A DNA stretch of 64,000 nucleotides. Source: Stachybotrys elegans. Lineage: Eukaryota > Ascomycota > Sordariomycetes > Hypocreales > Stachybotryaceae. Made by a program: the position numbers and the translations under genes. Positions 12,801-22,371 of this stretch are shown in pieces; within the stretch, counting starts at the first letter, position 1, and each line of letters opens with the position of its first letter. Below the pieces are notes generated by a model that saw only the letters and a program-made list of their open reading frames with translations, did no database searches and was not told where the DNA came from. The stretch is from positions 310,001 through 374,000 of the forward strand of contig JAGPNK010000001.1 in NCBI GenBank assembly GCA_020746835.1. Reading direction: 5' to 3'.

Positions 12801-12976
12801 AGAGGCGCCAGGGCAGAAGCTGCGTTAGAGTTCATAGTTGGCGGATGTGATGTCTGATGACGGTTACGCTCAGGAGAGCTAAGACTGGGCTCATTATTGG
12901 TGAGAATCATGTTTCTAAGGCGGTTTTCAAGTCCATGGGCTTGGACGCCGGTGGGTTGGCCTTGATCGGGTGCCAT
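9812..12976 (-). CDS. Cid1-type non-canonical poly(A)/poly(U) polymerase
   Basis: Single-exon gene of 1054 residues, counted from the first ATG (MAPDQGQPTG); three codons further upstream are open but start only with TTG. Nucleotidyltransferase signature GSLSSGFATKASDMDLGL carries the first two metal-binding Asp residues (282 and 284). The third Asp lies in VQCDINFSAQLAL (753). The PAP/25A-associated region follows: FVKRWAKVRGINSGYRGTLS, then YGYVLMVLHYLVNVAQP. In fission yeast Cid1 the second and third Asp are about 60 residues apart; here the gap is 469, filled by an acidic stretch and a helical segment. Residues 1-200 are disordered and Gln/Pro/His-rich. Likely role: adding A or U tails to RNA 3' ends for turnover. 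Whether it prefers U or A cannot be told from the sequence. Confidence 0.88.
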   Translation of the reverse strand: MAPDQGQPTGVQAHGLENRLRNMILTNNEPSLSSPERNRHQTSHPPTMNSNAASALAPLTGQGSGETLNEDPKKQPTKTVRKRPNQAQRRQMNSQLMVPIDPRPPPVEQRPRPNTGFGGYHGQVSHYQHRPYHGATASRERHEYGAANQRFQQSLPNGPNFHSNSPSFHHQSLHHDGSFEISHRRDTGFGGGFRRQQLTPTEIAAQGEFLDGLSYQTVVESEIQPSEIAEKEAFRQRIEHICQMVITKHEEEQSSVPGFPSQSVELKCFGSLSSGFATKASDMDLGLLSPISRVPPDAAASPIPRLIEKAFLEAGLGARLLTRTRVPIIKLCENPPDSLRQALLREREKWESGPDQEGEDPSETHELHDLEIHEAHEAQNDDEPDEKLANSTQPEADQSQSTPLNMFKVPCGAEGRLQYFSLNQGGKNLASYYALAKRVLRKAGCVDVTAMNYRSFTEQEWVVLNRMCQAFVDGLSDVDLKEHLAQTPYLSFDPVNAEHNRSRSLLGVYTSVEGENILRLWNMWPYKEVLPKPSTYDEDAIRDWEELQHRTDFGVDPIMHTKELQLALDKVKKIPLIQLLLFQQDSGEMPSHYHSRARTLFQRLQLHHIPSQSPVVQAFFRHYAQNIFHKPIRDSVVDSLEQSAEVWDFETLGRSHKSHDLARELEVALTRGYHEPNVADIHQYIALLRSPLRKPSLSGPGSALRVPLSESQAALVTRMRSLSDPYLLSKNKPRERYRDELEFPKEGAGVQCDINFSAQLALQNSLLLRCYSHTDPRVRPMVLFVKRWAKVRGINSGYRGTLSSYGYVLMVLHYLVNVAQPFVCPNLQQLAQPPPPNISQAEYENTVLCKGYNVQFWRNESQILQLAQQNLLNHNKETLGQLLRGFFEYYAQGGFMSNGHAKGFDWGREVLSLRTQGGLRSKQEKGWTGAKTVLEVQGPRANSQVQPGPTAGVVPESPSPEGPQLKAARDGEVKEVRHRYLFAIEDPFELEHNVARTVTHNGIVSIRDEFRRAWRIIQAAGRGEEHEDLLKDISAVADGSDTFGRLLEEIHGTV

Positions 12977-14356
12977 CTTTGACAAGATACTCTAGTCAAG
13001 GCAACGCTTCATGACACTGGACACTAGCCTGAGGATGAAGACAAGTCGAAGTTTATGCCAACACTCCAATTTGATGGAAAGGTCACTCAAAGCAATGTCA
13101 GCGGCAAGCACTTCAGGCAGGTTACATAGGCATGCGAACCTTTGTTCAGCGTTGTTTGTCCAGGCTATGGGCGATGATACCATGAGCGATGACACCAATC
13201 GGAGAAAATCCGCGCGTGTGTGTTCAGACGACAGGACCGTGCGTGCGATGTAATGCTGAGGGTTCTGGATTGAATTTGAGAGAGCCGCGCAATGTAACAA
13301 CTTGCCAGAGCGTTCAGGCTCTGTCTGCAACGTCTTGGCGCGTGTCGGGAAGGTATGCGGCAGGGTGACAAGCTGGGGTGGTTTGGATCCAGAGGTCCAT
13401 TACGGAGAAGATGGCAAACGGGCGAAGTTGGCGCAGGCCATGTTGTGATATATAAACAGTGCCAAAAGCAAGTCCAGAAACAGACGATGGGTGAGACAAA
13501 GCAGTCTTCTAGGGCAAAAATCATGACACATCCGCCTGAGAATCATTGCTTCTAGGTAGTACAACGCGGGCAGGTACTTGAGCCAGCGTTTCTCTTTGAA
13601 ATTGTACTACTACCTAGGCAGGCACCTCATCAAGTACTTAGTACTTTGGTTCTGCACTTCTCTCTTTAGGTTCACTAAGTTTTCTATACATACTACCTAG
13701 TACTCGCTACCTAACGTGGATAGGTAAATTACGTACCTGTGAATCTAAGTACAAGTATTCCATCACAGAGGCTGAGATGTTTGTATTGGAAAATGACAGC
13801 AAACATAATAGACTTCCAATGCTATCGCACAATACCAAGTATTCCTTGTTTGCTATCGTAGGTAGGTATGCGGTGCTGTGTACCATAAGAACGATCCTTA
13901 ACCAATGATGCGGCTCTCTTCCTTTGTAACCGTCATACCCTGTTTCTCCATATTGCGGCAGGGCTAAACTTACAAGGTAGGTACTTGTACCTAACCTTTG
14001 TCAGGTAGTACGACGGTGGACACGCGCAGGCAGCGATTACCTACCGGCTCTGACCTCAAGATTTCAATCTTCGCAACATTACCTGCGCCTGCACCTACCT
14101 ATTCGCTCTCTTGCGCAGGAATTCAGCCATTGCAGATACTCCATTACCGGTTGTGCAATAGGTTTCAAGACACCCAAGCTATTTACCAGAATCGTCCCTC
14201 GCCCCAGACAGCTTTTGATAGCCCATCCTCCTCCGATCTCTCCCTACTCAGCATTCGATTCGCGCAACGCCCGCCGCCGAACCCCCTTTGAAGTCTCGGG
14301 GTGGACGTGACTCTGCGCAAGGCCGGCTTCCGACTTCCGCTGCTCGCTCCGTCACA
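12977..14356. promoter_or_regulatory. Divergent intergenic region rich in TAGGTA/TACCTA motifs
   Basis: Shared upstream region of the Cid1-type gene (leftward) and tfg1 (rightward), about 1.4 kb. Between roughly 13550 and 14100 the hexamers TAGGTA, TACCTA and close forms such as ACCTAGG and GGTACTT recur many times on both strands. No coding frame of note is present. Confidence 0.55.
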
Positions 14357-16519
14357 ATGTCCGGCGCGCCACCCCCCGATCCCAATACTCAACGAACCAG
14401 GAAGCCGAACAAGGCAAACCCTCTACGACCTCTACGGAAACAGCCTCGACCTGTGAACCCACTTGTCTCTGGCCGCAAGCCTGGCGTCAAGCCGACAGCC
14501 TCCAAAGGGCCGGTTCCCAACGGCTCCAAGCCTTCTCTCGATGAACTACGAGCCAAGTATAATGGCTGGTCAGAGCCACCGCCGGAGAGCGGATACACCG
14601 ATATTCCCATCATGACAACCAAGAAAGCCCTGCTTTCCGGGATAAGATATCACCTGATGAAGTTTTCTCAGGCCAAGCTTGGGGACCAGCCGGTAGACCC
14701 AACCGACCAGAACGAGTTTGCTCGCCCTGTCACGCTGCACAGACGCGATGCCCGGCAGCCACCCCCAGGAAGAGCCGTGAAGCAAGAGGAGGCCCCTCCT
14801 CCGCAAGTAGATGAGCAGGAGGCGGAAAGGCTTGCCCAGATCAAGGCGCAAAAGGAGGCACAGAAGGCCATCGATCAGGCCAAGATTGCGCCCGTCGCAA
14901 AGGACCCTACCCCCAAGCAAGCGCCACGACCCAAGAAGCAGAAGGAAGACAGAACCATGTTCAATCGTGCCCCGAAGACGGAAGCTGCCAAGAAGGAGTC
15001 TGATCTCCGCTACGAAGAGGCTCTGCCTTGGCATTTGGAAGACGCCGACGGAAAGAATGTCTGGGTCGGCAGCTACATTGCCGCGCTATCCGAGGCCAAT
15101 GTTGCCTTCATGATTGATCAATCAGTGTTCCGCATGGTTCCCTTGGAGAAGTGGTACAAGTTTACCTCTAAACCGCCTTTCCAACCCTTCACCATAGACG
15201 AGGCCGAAGCCTTCATGAGTAGAAAGGTCGACGTTGGCCGATGGGTCATGAAGGATGAGGAGAGGCGAGCAGGTCAGAGCGATCTTGAGGCCACTCGGCG
15301 GATGCTCTACGGTCCCGGTCGAATGATCAAGACGGAAAGCTCCACATTCAAGGCAGCTTCTCGATCAGAGAAATTGGAGCATGATGAGCTCGACGTCTCC
15401 GGAGATGAGTTCCAGGACGACGATGAAGCGCCTACATTCGAGCGCAACGACGATGAAGACACAAAGGAGTCTAATACTCGTATTCGTCGCGAACAGCTCG
15501 GGGCCAATACCTTTGGCGAAGGAGATGAGCAGGAAGTTGACAAGGAGCTGGAAGAGCAGTTGAAGGAGGAGCTGGAGCGCAAGAAGTTTGGAAGTCAGAC
15601 AAAGAAGGCGCTGATCAAGCGAGATCACGAGCATATTTACGAGAGCGACAAGTCTGAAAACCCCTGGACCAGCTCAGTAAGTGCAAAACTCGGCCAATAC
15701 CCCCTCCGCCTGGTGGAGCTAATGCTTTATAGTCCGAGGACGACTCATCAGACAACGAAGAAGATGACGAAGAAAAGAAGGATGCAGACGGCAAGGATGG
15801 TCAAGAAGAGGGAGGCAAAGACAAGTCGAAAGGCAGCGGAGCTCCGAGCGGTTCACAGGGCAAGCAAAAGTCCGGCGAGCCACAGAAGAAGTCCAATGCC
15901 CTCAAGCGTGCAGGCTCCCCAGCGCTGTCAGAGTCGAGCGGCAATGAGTCGTCTCGAAAGAAGATCAAGAAGTCTGCAACCGCTTCCGGCAGCCGCTCGG
16001 GCACTCCACTGCCGCAACAAGCAGCCGCTCGCCGATCCAAGCTGGGAGCTGGCTCTGGTAGTGATGGAGAAGGGACTGCCGGCGAAATGTCAGATGGTGC
16101 GGTGGCCAGAAAGAAGATCAAGGCCGTGGGAAGTGCTGGCAAGGGGTCCCCCGTCGTATCTCGAGCTGGCAGTCCCAATCCCCCTTCAGGTGGTAAGTCG
16201 CTTGCTTGGCTATTCACCCAACTATCATGCCAAGACTGTCACATTCAGCCTTGTACTGTAATAGGTCTTGTTTACAAATGCTAACGAAATCCCAGGGCAA
16301 GGCTCTGCATCCCCTCTACCCGGCGGAGGCTCTGTCATTGAACCTCAGGAAATTCTTGATCGTATCCCTGCCGAAGGTATCATCATCGGAGAGCTCATAA
16401 AGCCGTTTCAAGGCCGCGTTGGAGATCGGCCTGGCCAGATGCCTAAGGGAGAGTGGATTAAGCTTGTCAGACAATTATGCGATTATGGGCCAGATAAGCG
16501 CCTTCGCAGACGAAAGTAG
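14357..16519 (+). CDS. tfg1: Transcription initiation factor IIF subunit alpha (RAP74/Tfg1)
   Basis: Large subunit of TFIIF, which binds RNA polymerase II in the nucleus and helps initiation and elongation. Three exons (14357-15676, 15733-16192, 16296-16519) predict 667 residues. Introns have GTAAGT donors; the second carries a perfect GCTAAC branch. The N-terminal third holds the Rap30-binding fold (LPWHLEDADGKNVWVGSY near 225, then MVPLEKWYKF). The middle is highly charged, with acidic runs typical of RAP74 (DDEAPTFERNDDEDTKES). The last 60 residues are the winged helix that binds Fcp1-type phosphatase in other species: IEPQEILDRIPAEGIIIGEL through LVRQLCDYGPDKRLRRRK. The first ATG in frame was taken as start; the upstream in-frame extension has none. 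Convergent with bud13. Confidence 0.93.
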
Positions 16520-16656
16520 AGGGAAGGAAAGGCATTTTGCGATATTAGCTGTGTAGGAGGCTGCAGCCCTCATCATTCATTCTGCCGAGATCATCAAAGT
16601 CGGTTGCAATTAATTAATTTGCTAATTGGGGTATCTTGAATGCAAATCGCGCGAGT

Positions 16657-17640
16657 CTATGCATCCATTTGCCATGAGTAGTCCAGGTCCTTGTTCCGTT
16701 CGCGCCTGTTAATGGCCTTGAACCGTTCGGCTTCAAACCCAGTGCCTCTATCAACGCCATCCCAACGGTAGCCTGGCTTGATGCCGTAACGGTTGGGCGG
16801 CGCAGCGCCCATATACACTGGCCTTCTCTTGGAGGCCTTTCCCTTGCCCGATTTCTCTTTCTCTTGGCCGAGGTACTGCATCATGGGATCGTTCCACCTC
16901 TCCTTCTCTTTTAGCTCTCTGTTCATGTCTTCGTCATCGGCGGTCCTGGCAAAGGTCATGACCTTGGCGTCATCAAGCTGCTGCCTTCTTCTCCTTGCCT
17001 CTTCCAGCTGCACGTCACCCTTCATGGCCTCTAGCTTGAGACGTTCCTTCTCCTCGGCTTCGGCGGCGGCACGACGAGCCTCGGCTCGCTTCATGGAAAT
17101 GTCGATTCGGCGTCCCGTGGCATCTCGGTAGACCGTCTCCTCCTCCTTTTCGCTCTTTCGATGCTGTTCAAAGTCCTCTTGTTCTTCTCGCTGTCGGCGC
17201 TTAAGCTGTGCTGAAACTGCTGCTGCGCTCTGCAGGCCGGCATGGGTTCCGTCGCTCATCTTCACCAGCCCTTCGGACTCTTCGACCACGGGAAGCTCGT
17301 CATCGGCGTTCCCTGCGGCTTTGGTCTCTGCAGCAGCCGTGGCGATGATGGCGTCCGCTGCAGCACTGTCGTCCCTTCCCGGCGCATTCGACGCAGGGTT
17401 CAAAGATTTCCACCCGCTCTTCTTCTTCTTCCTGAACTCTGCCGAGGAGCTCGAGACAGTTACGGGTCCATCCTCGCCATCATCCTGCTGGCTTCGTGCC
17501 GCAGTCCATGTTGAATCGTCTTCGTCCGTTATTAAGAGGCCCGTTTCGGCAGCATTCTGCTTGCGCTTTCGTTTCTTCGACGGCTTTGGGTCGGCGACTA
17601 GGTAGCGTGACGCAAGGTAGTTGGATAGGTTTGTAGGCAT
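16657..17640 (-). CDS. bud13: Pre-mRNA-splicing factor Bud13/Cwc26
   Basis: Component of the RES (retention and splicing) complex, together with Snu17/Ist3 and Pml1, in the spliceosome. One exon of 327 residues. The N-terminus [20 protein letters not shown] is followed by a Lys-rich basic patch (KKRKRKQ). The middle is charged and coiled. The conserved C-terminus includes [12 protein letters not shown] and [19 protein letters not shown], the Snu17-binding signature of Bud13. The length fits the fungal family. The ATG at 17640 is the first in frame. Divergent from trs85 with about 460 bases between starts. Confidence 0.93.
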   Translation of the reverse strand: MPTNLSNYLASRYLVADPKPSKKRKRKQNAAETGLLITDEDDSTWTAARSQQDDGEDGPVTVSSSSAEFRKKKKSGWKSLNPASNAPGRDDSAAADAIIATAAAETKAAGNADDELPVVEESEGLVKMSDGTHAGLQSAAAVSAQLKRRQREEQEDFEQHRKSEKEEETVYRDATGRRIDISMKRAEARRAAAEAEEKERLKLEAMKGDVQLEEARRRRQQLDDAKVMTFARTADDEDMNRELKEKERWNDPMMQYLGQEKEKSGKGKASKRRPVYMGAAPPNRYGIKPGYRWDGVDRGTGFEAERFKAINRRERNKDLDYSWQMDA

Positions 17641-18102
17641 GATGACTTCCAAGCAACTGATGAGACTTATGGAACAGATTAGAGGCCTTGAAAGGCTATG
17701 GCATTGGGTGAGGGTAGCTGGGGGCCAGAAGATGGATAGACTTGATAGATGGGGGATTCATTCACTGCTGCTTTCATGTTGTCGAGATGGCTTCCGTATC
17801 GATAACTAAATTGTGGGCCATTGATGACAGGCAGTGCCAAATTGGGCTAGGCACCTTGCTACTCGGCAGGTGTACCTGACCTCAAAGGCTCGGAATGTTC
17901 GCTGATGGGGACGCTTAGCTATTGGAGATGAATAGACGCCCTGTCCTCCATTTCCCTCGACGCAGACTATTTGCCAGGGAGTAGACAATGCAGAGGAACA
18001 GTCTGCTGTCCGTTGCTTTGCGATACGACGCCAACCTCTTTCCATGATACCTCGAGCAAACATCCTGCCTCCACCCCATCAACCTTGATTTCAGTCGCAT
18101 TC
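17641..18102. promoter_or_regulatory. Divergent promoter region of bud13 and trs85
   Basis: About 460 bases between the two start codons. Contains variants of the GGTACCT/TAGGCACC motif near 17848-17880. No TATA box stands out. Confidence 0.45.
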
Positions 18103-20427
18103 ATGCCGCTCGAGGATGAACCGCCAACGGAACCGATCCAGGCACTGCCCACGGCGGTCTCTGCTATCAAGGTGCCCAAGATGAGGCAGTCTCTCTCCGC
18201 GTTAGAGTCGCTCTCCCTGTCGCAGTCGGAATCGACCCTACCGTATCGGAGGTCTAATCCCTCAGCCGCCTCCTTGTACGCTTCGACACTATCGCCGCCA
18301 GGTTCGAGGTCCATGTCCCCGGCCGGCCGCGCCTCTCCCTCTCGGGCTCTTTCGCCAACCGTTTTCGACGCAGCAGCCAACGGGCTGCTGTCAGAGGCCA
18401 GCGGCGACAGTCCGGACGAGCCTGTCAACCTGATACTCCGATCATTCGTCCCCCACATCTCCATCTACGCATCTGACGACACCGAGGCCCTTGTTTCGGA
18501 GAAGGGGTTTAAGAATGGACTGTGGGAGCTGCTGAGACCCTTTGGCGAGAACATACAAGGGAAGGTGAATATACGAGACAGCAATGGTCTGAGTCGTGCG
18601 GTTGAGGACTTCTCTGTACGCTTCACCCAGTTTGGAGCCAATGTCGAACATCCAGATCCGGCTGTTTCCGGCATCAAGGCATCAAGTTCAACGCCGAAAC
18701 CCGACATCACTGTCGCCAGCACCGAGAGAGATCGCAAGGCCCTCTCCGATGTTGAGGATGTGGTCGAGCGGCATCTCTCCTTTGCAGAAGAGTCATTCCT
18801 GAGAGCACCGTTCCATGGCGCGCCTGCACGGCATGATCAGGAGGATGAAGTTCCTTCTCCTTCGCCGTACTATGCACTATATCTGCGACGGTTGCTTTCG
18901 GGTATTACGATTGCACCACACGAAACGTTTGCGCATCCTGTAGCATGCGTCATCGCCATCAGCTCACGGAACCAAACGCCTATAGAAGAGCTTAGGAGGC
19001 TCTATGCAGAGACGAGTCAGGGCCCGCGCACACTTCCACCTTGGGTCGACGGGGACTACTTACGTTACTATGTATTGGTGCACGACGAGGAAAATGACGA
19101 CATCACGCGGTCTATGGGACTTTTTGAGCAGATGAAACGTCATCTTGGGCTGCATTGCCATCTTCTGAGGCTCCGCAGCACTCAGAGCGCGGAAACAGAT
19201 GATGACAGCATTCCCCTTCCTCGAAGTAACTGGATGACGGCTACAGAGGAACTCGTAGAGATCCGCAGAAGCGAGAATGAGTCCGAGTTCGAGGATCCCA
19301 CGCGGTACATATTCGAGTCAGACGCGACGGCCATTCGGACATTTGTGCGAGAAATGGTGCTGCAGTCTATCATCCCGACCATGGAGCGCCATGTCAGCAT
19401 TTGGAATGACCAAGTAGCATCGCGACGACGCGGCATCGCAGGCCGATTCATGAATCTGTCTCGGAAGTGGACGTTTGGCGCCGTGTCGCGCTCTTCCACC
19501 GGAGGCAGCAGCTCCATGAAAGATAATTACGACGTTGCAGGCTTCTTTAGAGCCGAGGCTCCCGAGGCTATTATGCGCAAGCTGGCCGATTTTGCCTTTA
19601 TGCTTCGAGATTGGAAGCTGGCACATTCTACGTACGACCTGCTGCGGTCTGATTTCAATGACGCAAAGGCGTGGAAATATCACGCGGGTGTGAATGAGAT
19701 GGCCGCCGTGAGCTTGCTGATGGCCCCCCAGCAGCCGGCATCTAAGAGCCGAACCGAGACCATTCACCAGATGCTTGAATCGGCCTTCTACTCCTACAAC
19801 ACCCGCTGCAGTGCGCCATACGGAGCACTGCGTAGTATCCTCCTCGGCCTTGAATTGCTCCGGCTAAGAGCTGGAGTGAACATTGACGAGGCAGGCCGAT
19901 GGGGTCTGCGATTACTGGAGTCCAGGATACTCGGCCAGGTGGGAGAGGCACTCATCAAGGAGCGGCTTGCTGTCTGCTATGCATCCAAAAAGGGTGTCGG
20001 AAGCTTTGGCTGGGGTGACCGCCGGCGTAGATCGGCTGTCTGGAGCGCTCTTGCAGCCGAGACGTGGGCGCAGCAGTCCAAGTATATTCCCGCCTACAAG
20101 TGTCTTGGGGATGCCCAGAGAAGGTATGCATCCTTGCCGCACAAGCAGGGTATTAGCCATTTTACGACGGCGAACAACCGCCTCTTGTCCCTGGAGCATG
20201 AACTGTCGGAGAAACTAGAGATTACAGCCCAGAGCGAGGCGGACAGGGAGTTTGACGAGGTGGAAGAACGCATAGATGTGGAGAGCGAGGCCTTGACGGA
20301 GCTGCGGACACGGAGGGCCAGCATGGTGGTGAAGACGACGGGCCTGGAGACGGCACCACTGCATACGAGCGGCGACGGTGCGGAAAAGGATGCTGCCGCA
20401 GGAACAGTGCAGCAAGACTTTAGTTGA
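18103..20427 (+). CDS. trs85: TRAPPIII subunit Trs85/TRAPPC8
   Basis: Single-exon gene of 774 residues from the first ATG (MPLEDEPPTEP). Trs85 defines the TRAPPIII complex, which activates the Rab GTPase Ypt1 on autophagosomal and Golgi membranes. The family start is clear: LILRSFVPHISIYASDDTE, then GLWELLRPFGENIQGKVNIR. Later conserved parts include WMTATEELVEIRRSE and helical-repeat (TPR-like) segments such as FAFMLRDWKLAHSTYDLLRS and AWKYHAGVNEMAAVSLLM. Ser/Pro-rich residues 40-110 are probably disordered. No membrane segment or signal peptide is evident, as expected for a peripheral complex. Confidence 0.87.
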   Translation: MPLEDEPPTEPIQALPTAVSAIKVPKMRQSLSALESLSLSQSESTLPYRRSNPSAASLYASTLSPPGSRSMSPAGRASPSRALSPTVFDAAANGLLSEASGDSPDEPVNLILRSFVPHISIYASDDTEALVSEKGFKNGLWELLRPFGENIQGKVNIRDSNGLSRAVEDFSVRFTQFGANVEHPDPAVSGIKASSSTPKPDITVASTERDRKALSDVEDVVERHLSFAEESFLRAPFHGAPARHDQEDEVPSPSPYYALYLRRLLSGITIAPHETFAHPVACVIAISSRNQTPIEELRRLYAETSQGPRTLPPWVDGDYLRYYVLVHDEENDDITRSMGLFEQMKRHLGLHCHLLRLRSTQSAETDDDSIPLPRSNWMTATEELVEIRRSENESEFEDPTRYIFESDATAIRTFVREMVLQSIIPTMERHVSIWNDQVASRRRGIAGRFMNLSRKWTFGAVSRSSTGGSSSMKDNYDVAGFFRAEAPEAIMRKLADFAFMLRDWKLAHSTYDLLRSDFNDAKAWKYHAGVNEMAAVSLLMAPQQPASKSRTETIHQMLESAFYSYNTRCSAPYGALRSILLGLELLRLRAGVNIDEAGRWGLRLLESRILGQVGEALIKERLAVCYASKKGVGSFGWGDRRRRSAVWSALAAETWAQQSKYIPAYKCLGDAQRRYASLPHKQGISHFTTANNRLLSLEHELSEKLEITAQSEADREFDEVEERIDVESEALTELRTRRASMVVKTTGLETAPLHTSGDGAEKDAAAGTVQQDFS

Positions 20428-20662
20428 GCCTGGTGTAACCGTATGACCTTGGGAGAAAGTCTTGGGCTTGCACAGAATATCCTAGTAATCCATGTACTGT
20501 AACATGAAAAAGAAAATAAGTGCAAACAGTCACCTGTGTAGAGCTGTGGTCAAATGTTCAGTTAGTCAGCTAAAAGACCCATTATCCGGGTGGAAGCCTA
20601 CCTGATAGCTCCAAGTAACTAAATCCAATCCAATCATACCTTCTTCCTCCCAACACTCAGTC

Positions 20663-22336
20663 ATGGCAGACAAATCAGCCCTCGATGATATCACGGAAAT
20701 AATTAATGCCACACACGACGAACCTGTATGTACTCTTGGTCATTGTTTCTGGCGTTACTAAACAACTTACAGTCTCGCCGCGATGCGTCCCTGGCAGCCC
20801 TTGCCCAACTCGAGGGTGTAGAACTACGCTCGCAGCCACAAGAGGCTCTTCAACAACTTGCTCAGTCAGTTTCGGAGAAGCTGCTGCAACCGCAGCTCCT
20901 TCCAACGGACGGCTCTAGCAAGACTGGTCAGGAACTCAGCTGCACATGCAATCATGGCTTGACGAGGCCAGATCAACTAACACGCCAGGATAGGTGATGC
21001 TACCAGTGTTCTCATTGGAGAAACGGCATTGTCGTGCTTGACAGCAATCTCTTCTGCCCTCCAAGAAGCCCTTGATGGCGAGGTCCTTGTGGTCCTCCTC
21101 GCATACACCAACCCGTCTAGCCCATATGCCTCTGACAGAGCCGCGGAGCTGGCAAACTCTCTTCTGTCAAATCAGCTCGCCGATGACGACAAGTTGACGC
21201 ATTTCATCGTCGAGGTAGTCCTCAAAGGCACGCTGCGGCCGCTATTCTCGAAGTCAACCTCAAGAGTGACATCCTCGGGACGACCCTCCCATCTTGAGCA
21301 GCCTGCAAAAAGCGCAACAGCCACGACCGATGGAGAAGCGCCATGGAAACAGGCAGGTGGCATCGCTACGATGGCCCGCCTTCAATGGGCAGTAAAGGCT
21401 TCAAATGTCCGCTATGCATGCAGCCCCCGATTTAAACATCCTCGGACACTGACTTGTGGCAGGAAGCATTGATTAGAGCACACTGGCCATTATTCGCACC
21501 GCCCCTCCTCACAGTAGTGGAAGATACGTCTACGGTGTACCGGGCGTATGGACTCGAGATTCTAGACATGTTCGTCGCCAAGTGCCCTGCCGAGATATTG
21601 CAGTCTACTGGGCTCCATGCCATCATAGAAGATGCTGTCTTCCCTACGCTAATGTTTCTACCGAGTCTTACGCCTGAAGACGAGTCTATTTCCCTTCTAC
21701 ACCCAGCCTACCGTACTCTCATATGCTTGGCTGAGAGGAACCATAGCAAACAGGAGGAGAAAAGCCGCCGGTCGTTGGATAGACTTGTCAGAGGCGGGAT
21801 CATCGCGGGCTACCATCACGCCTCCCAATACCCTCGAATCGTTGAGGTCTTGATGGCCTATACAGCAACCATTGTGAATCACCTGGGGTTATCAGCCAGT
21901 AGGCACCTGGAGGTACGCACACGATTTCCATGCATCATATATTGAAGAGATGGCGCCCAAGGGCTAATGCATTGTCTAGAACATTCTGACTATACTGTCA
22001 TCCATAATGATGGATCCTTTTGCCTTCGCTTATCCGCCATTACTACAAGCAGCGTTGAACGCATTACGGGCGGTCATCAGTAGTTGCTGGCCTCGTCTTG
22101 TGCAAGACGCGAAAGCCGAGCGGTTAATAGGTATGCTGGCGACATGCTGGCTAAACTTGGACCAGGCAAGGGACACCCATGGCTGCGAGGAAATTTCCCA
22201 GCAACTTATTGCCATATCCAACGGGCTGCAGCAGATCTGGAAACAATCCCAGCTGGACCTCTCACCACGCTTATCGGAGCTTATGGCCCGACGCCCTCAG
22301 CTCGCTGAATTGTTTGCGGGTATTCAAGCCCAATAG
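20663..22336 (+). CDS. tti2: Probable TEL2-interacting protein Tti2
   Basis: Five exons: 20663-20725, 20773-20926, 20994-21406, 21463-21912 and 21980-22336, predicting 478 residues. Three introns have clear signals (intron 2 with an AACTAAC branch). Intron 3 uses a weak GTCCGC donor; an in-frame alternative, GTAAAG at 21392, would drop five residues. The product is all-helical, with blocks such as MARLQWAVKASNEAL and HWPLFAPPLLTVVEDTS that look like the Tti2 family (helical repeats). Tti2 works with Tel2 and Tti1 to stabilise PIKK kinases (Tor, ATM/ATR types). No catalytic motif is present, so the call rests on overall resemblance. Its stop lies only 35 bases from the stop of fig4 on the other strand. 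Confidence 0.6.
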
Positions 22337-22371
22337 TTGGTAGTCTTGGCCACTGCCCAAGGACAGAGGAT

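Noticed and set aside
14288..14356. N-terminal extension of tfg1
   Set aside because: The in-frame extension begins with TTG, not ATG; the family start fits the ATG at 14357.
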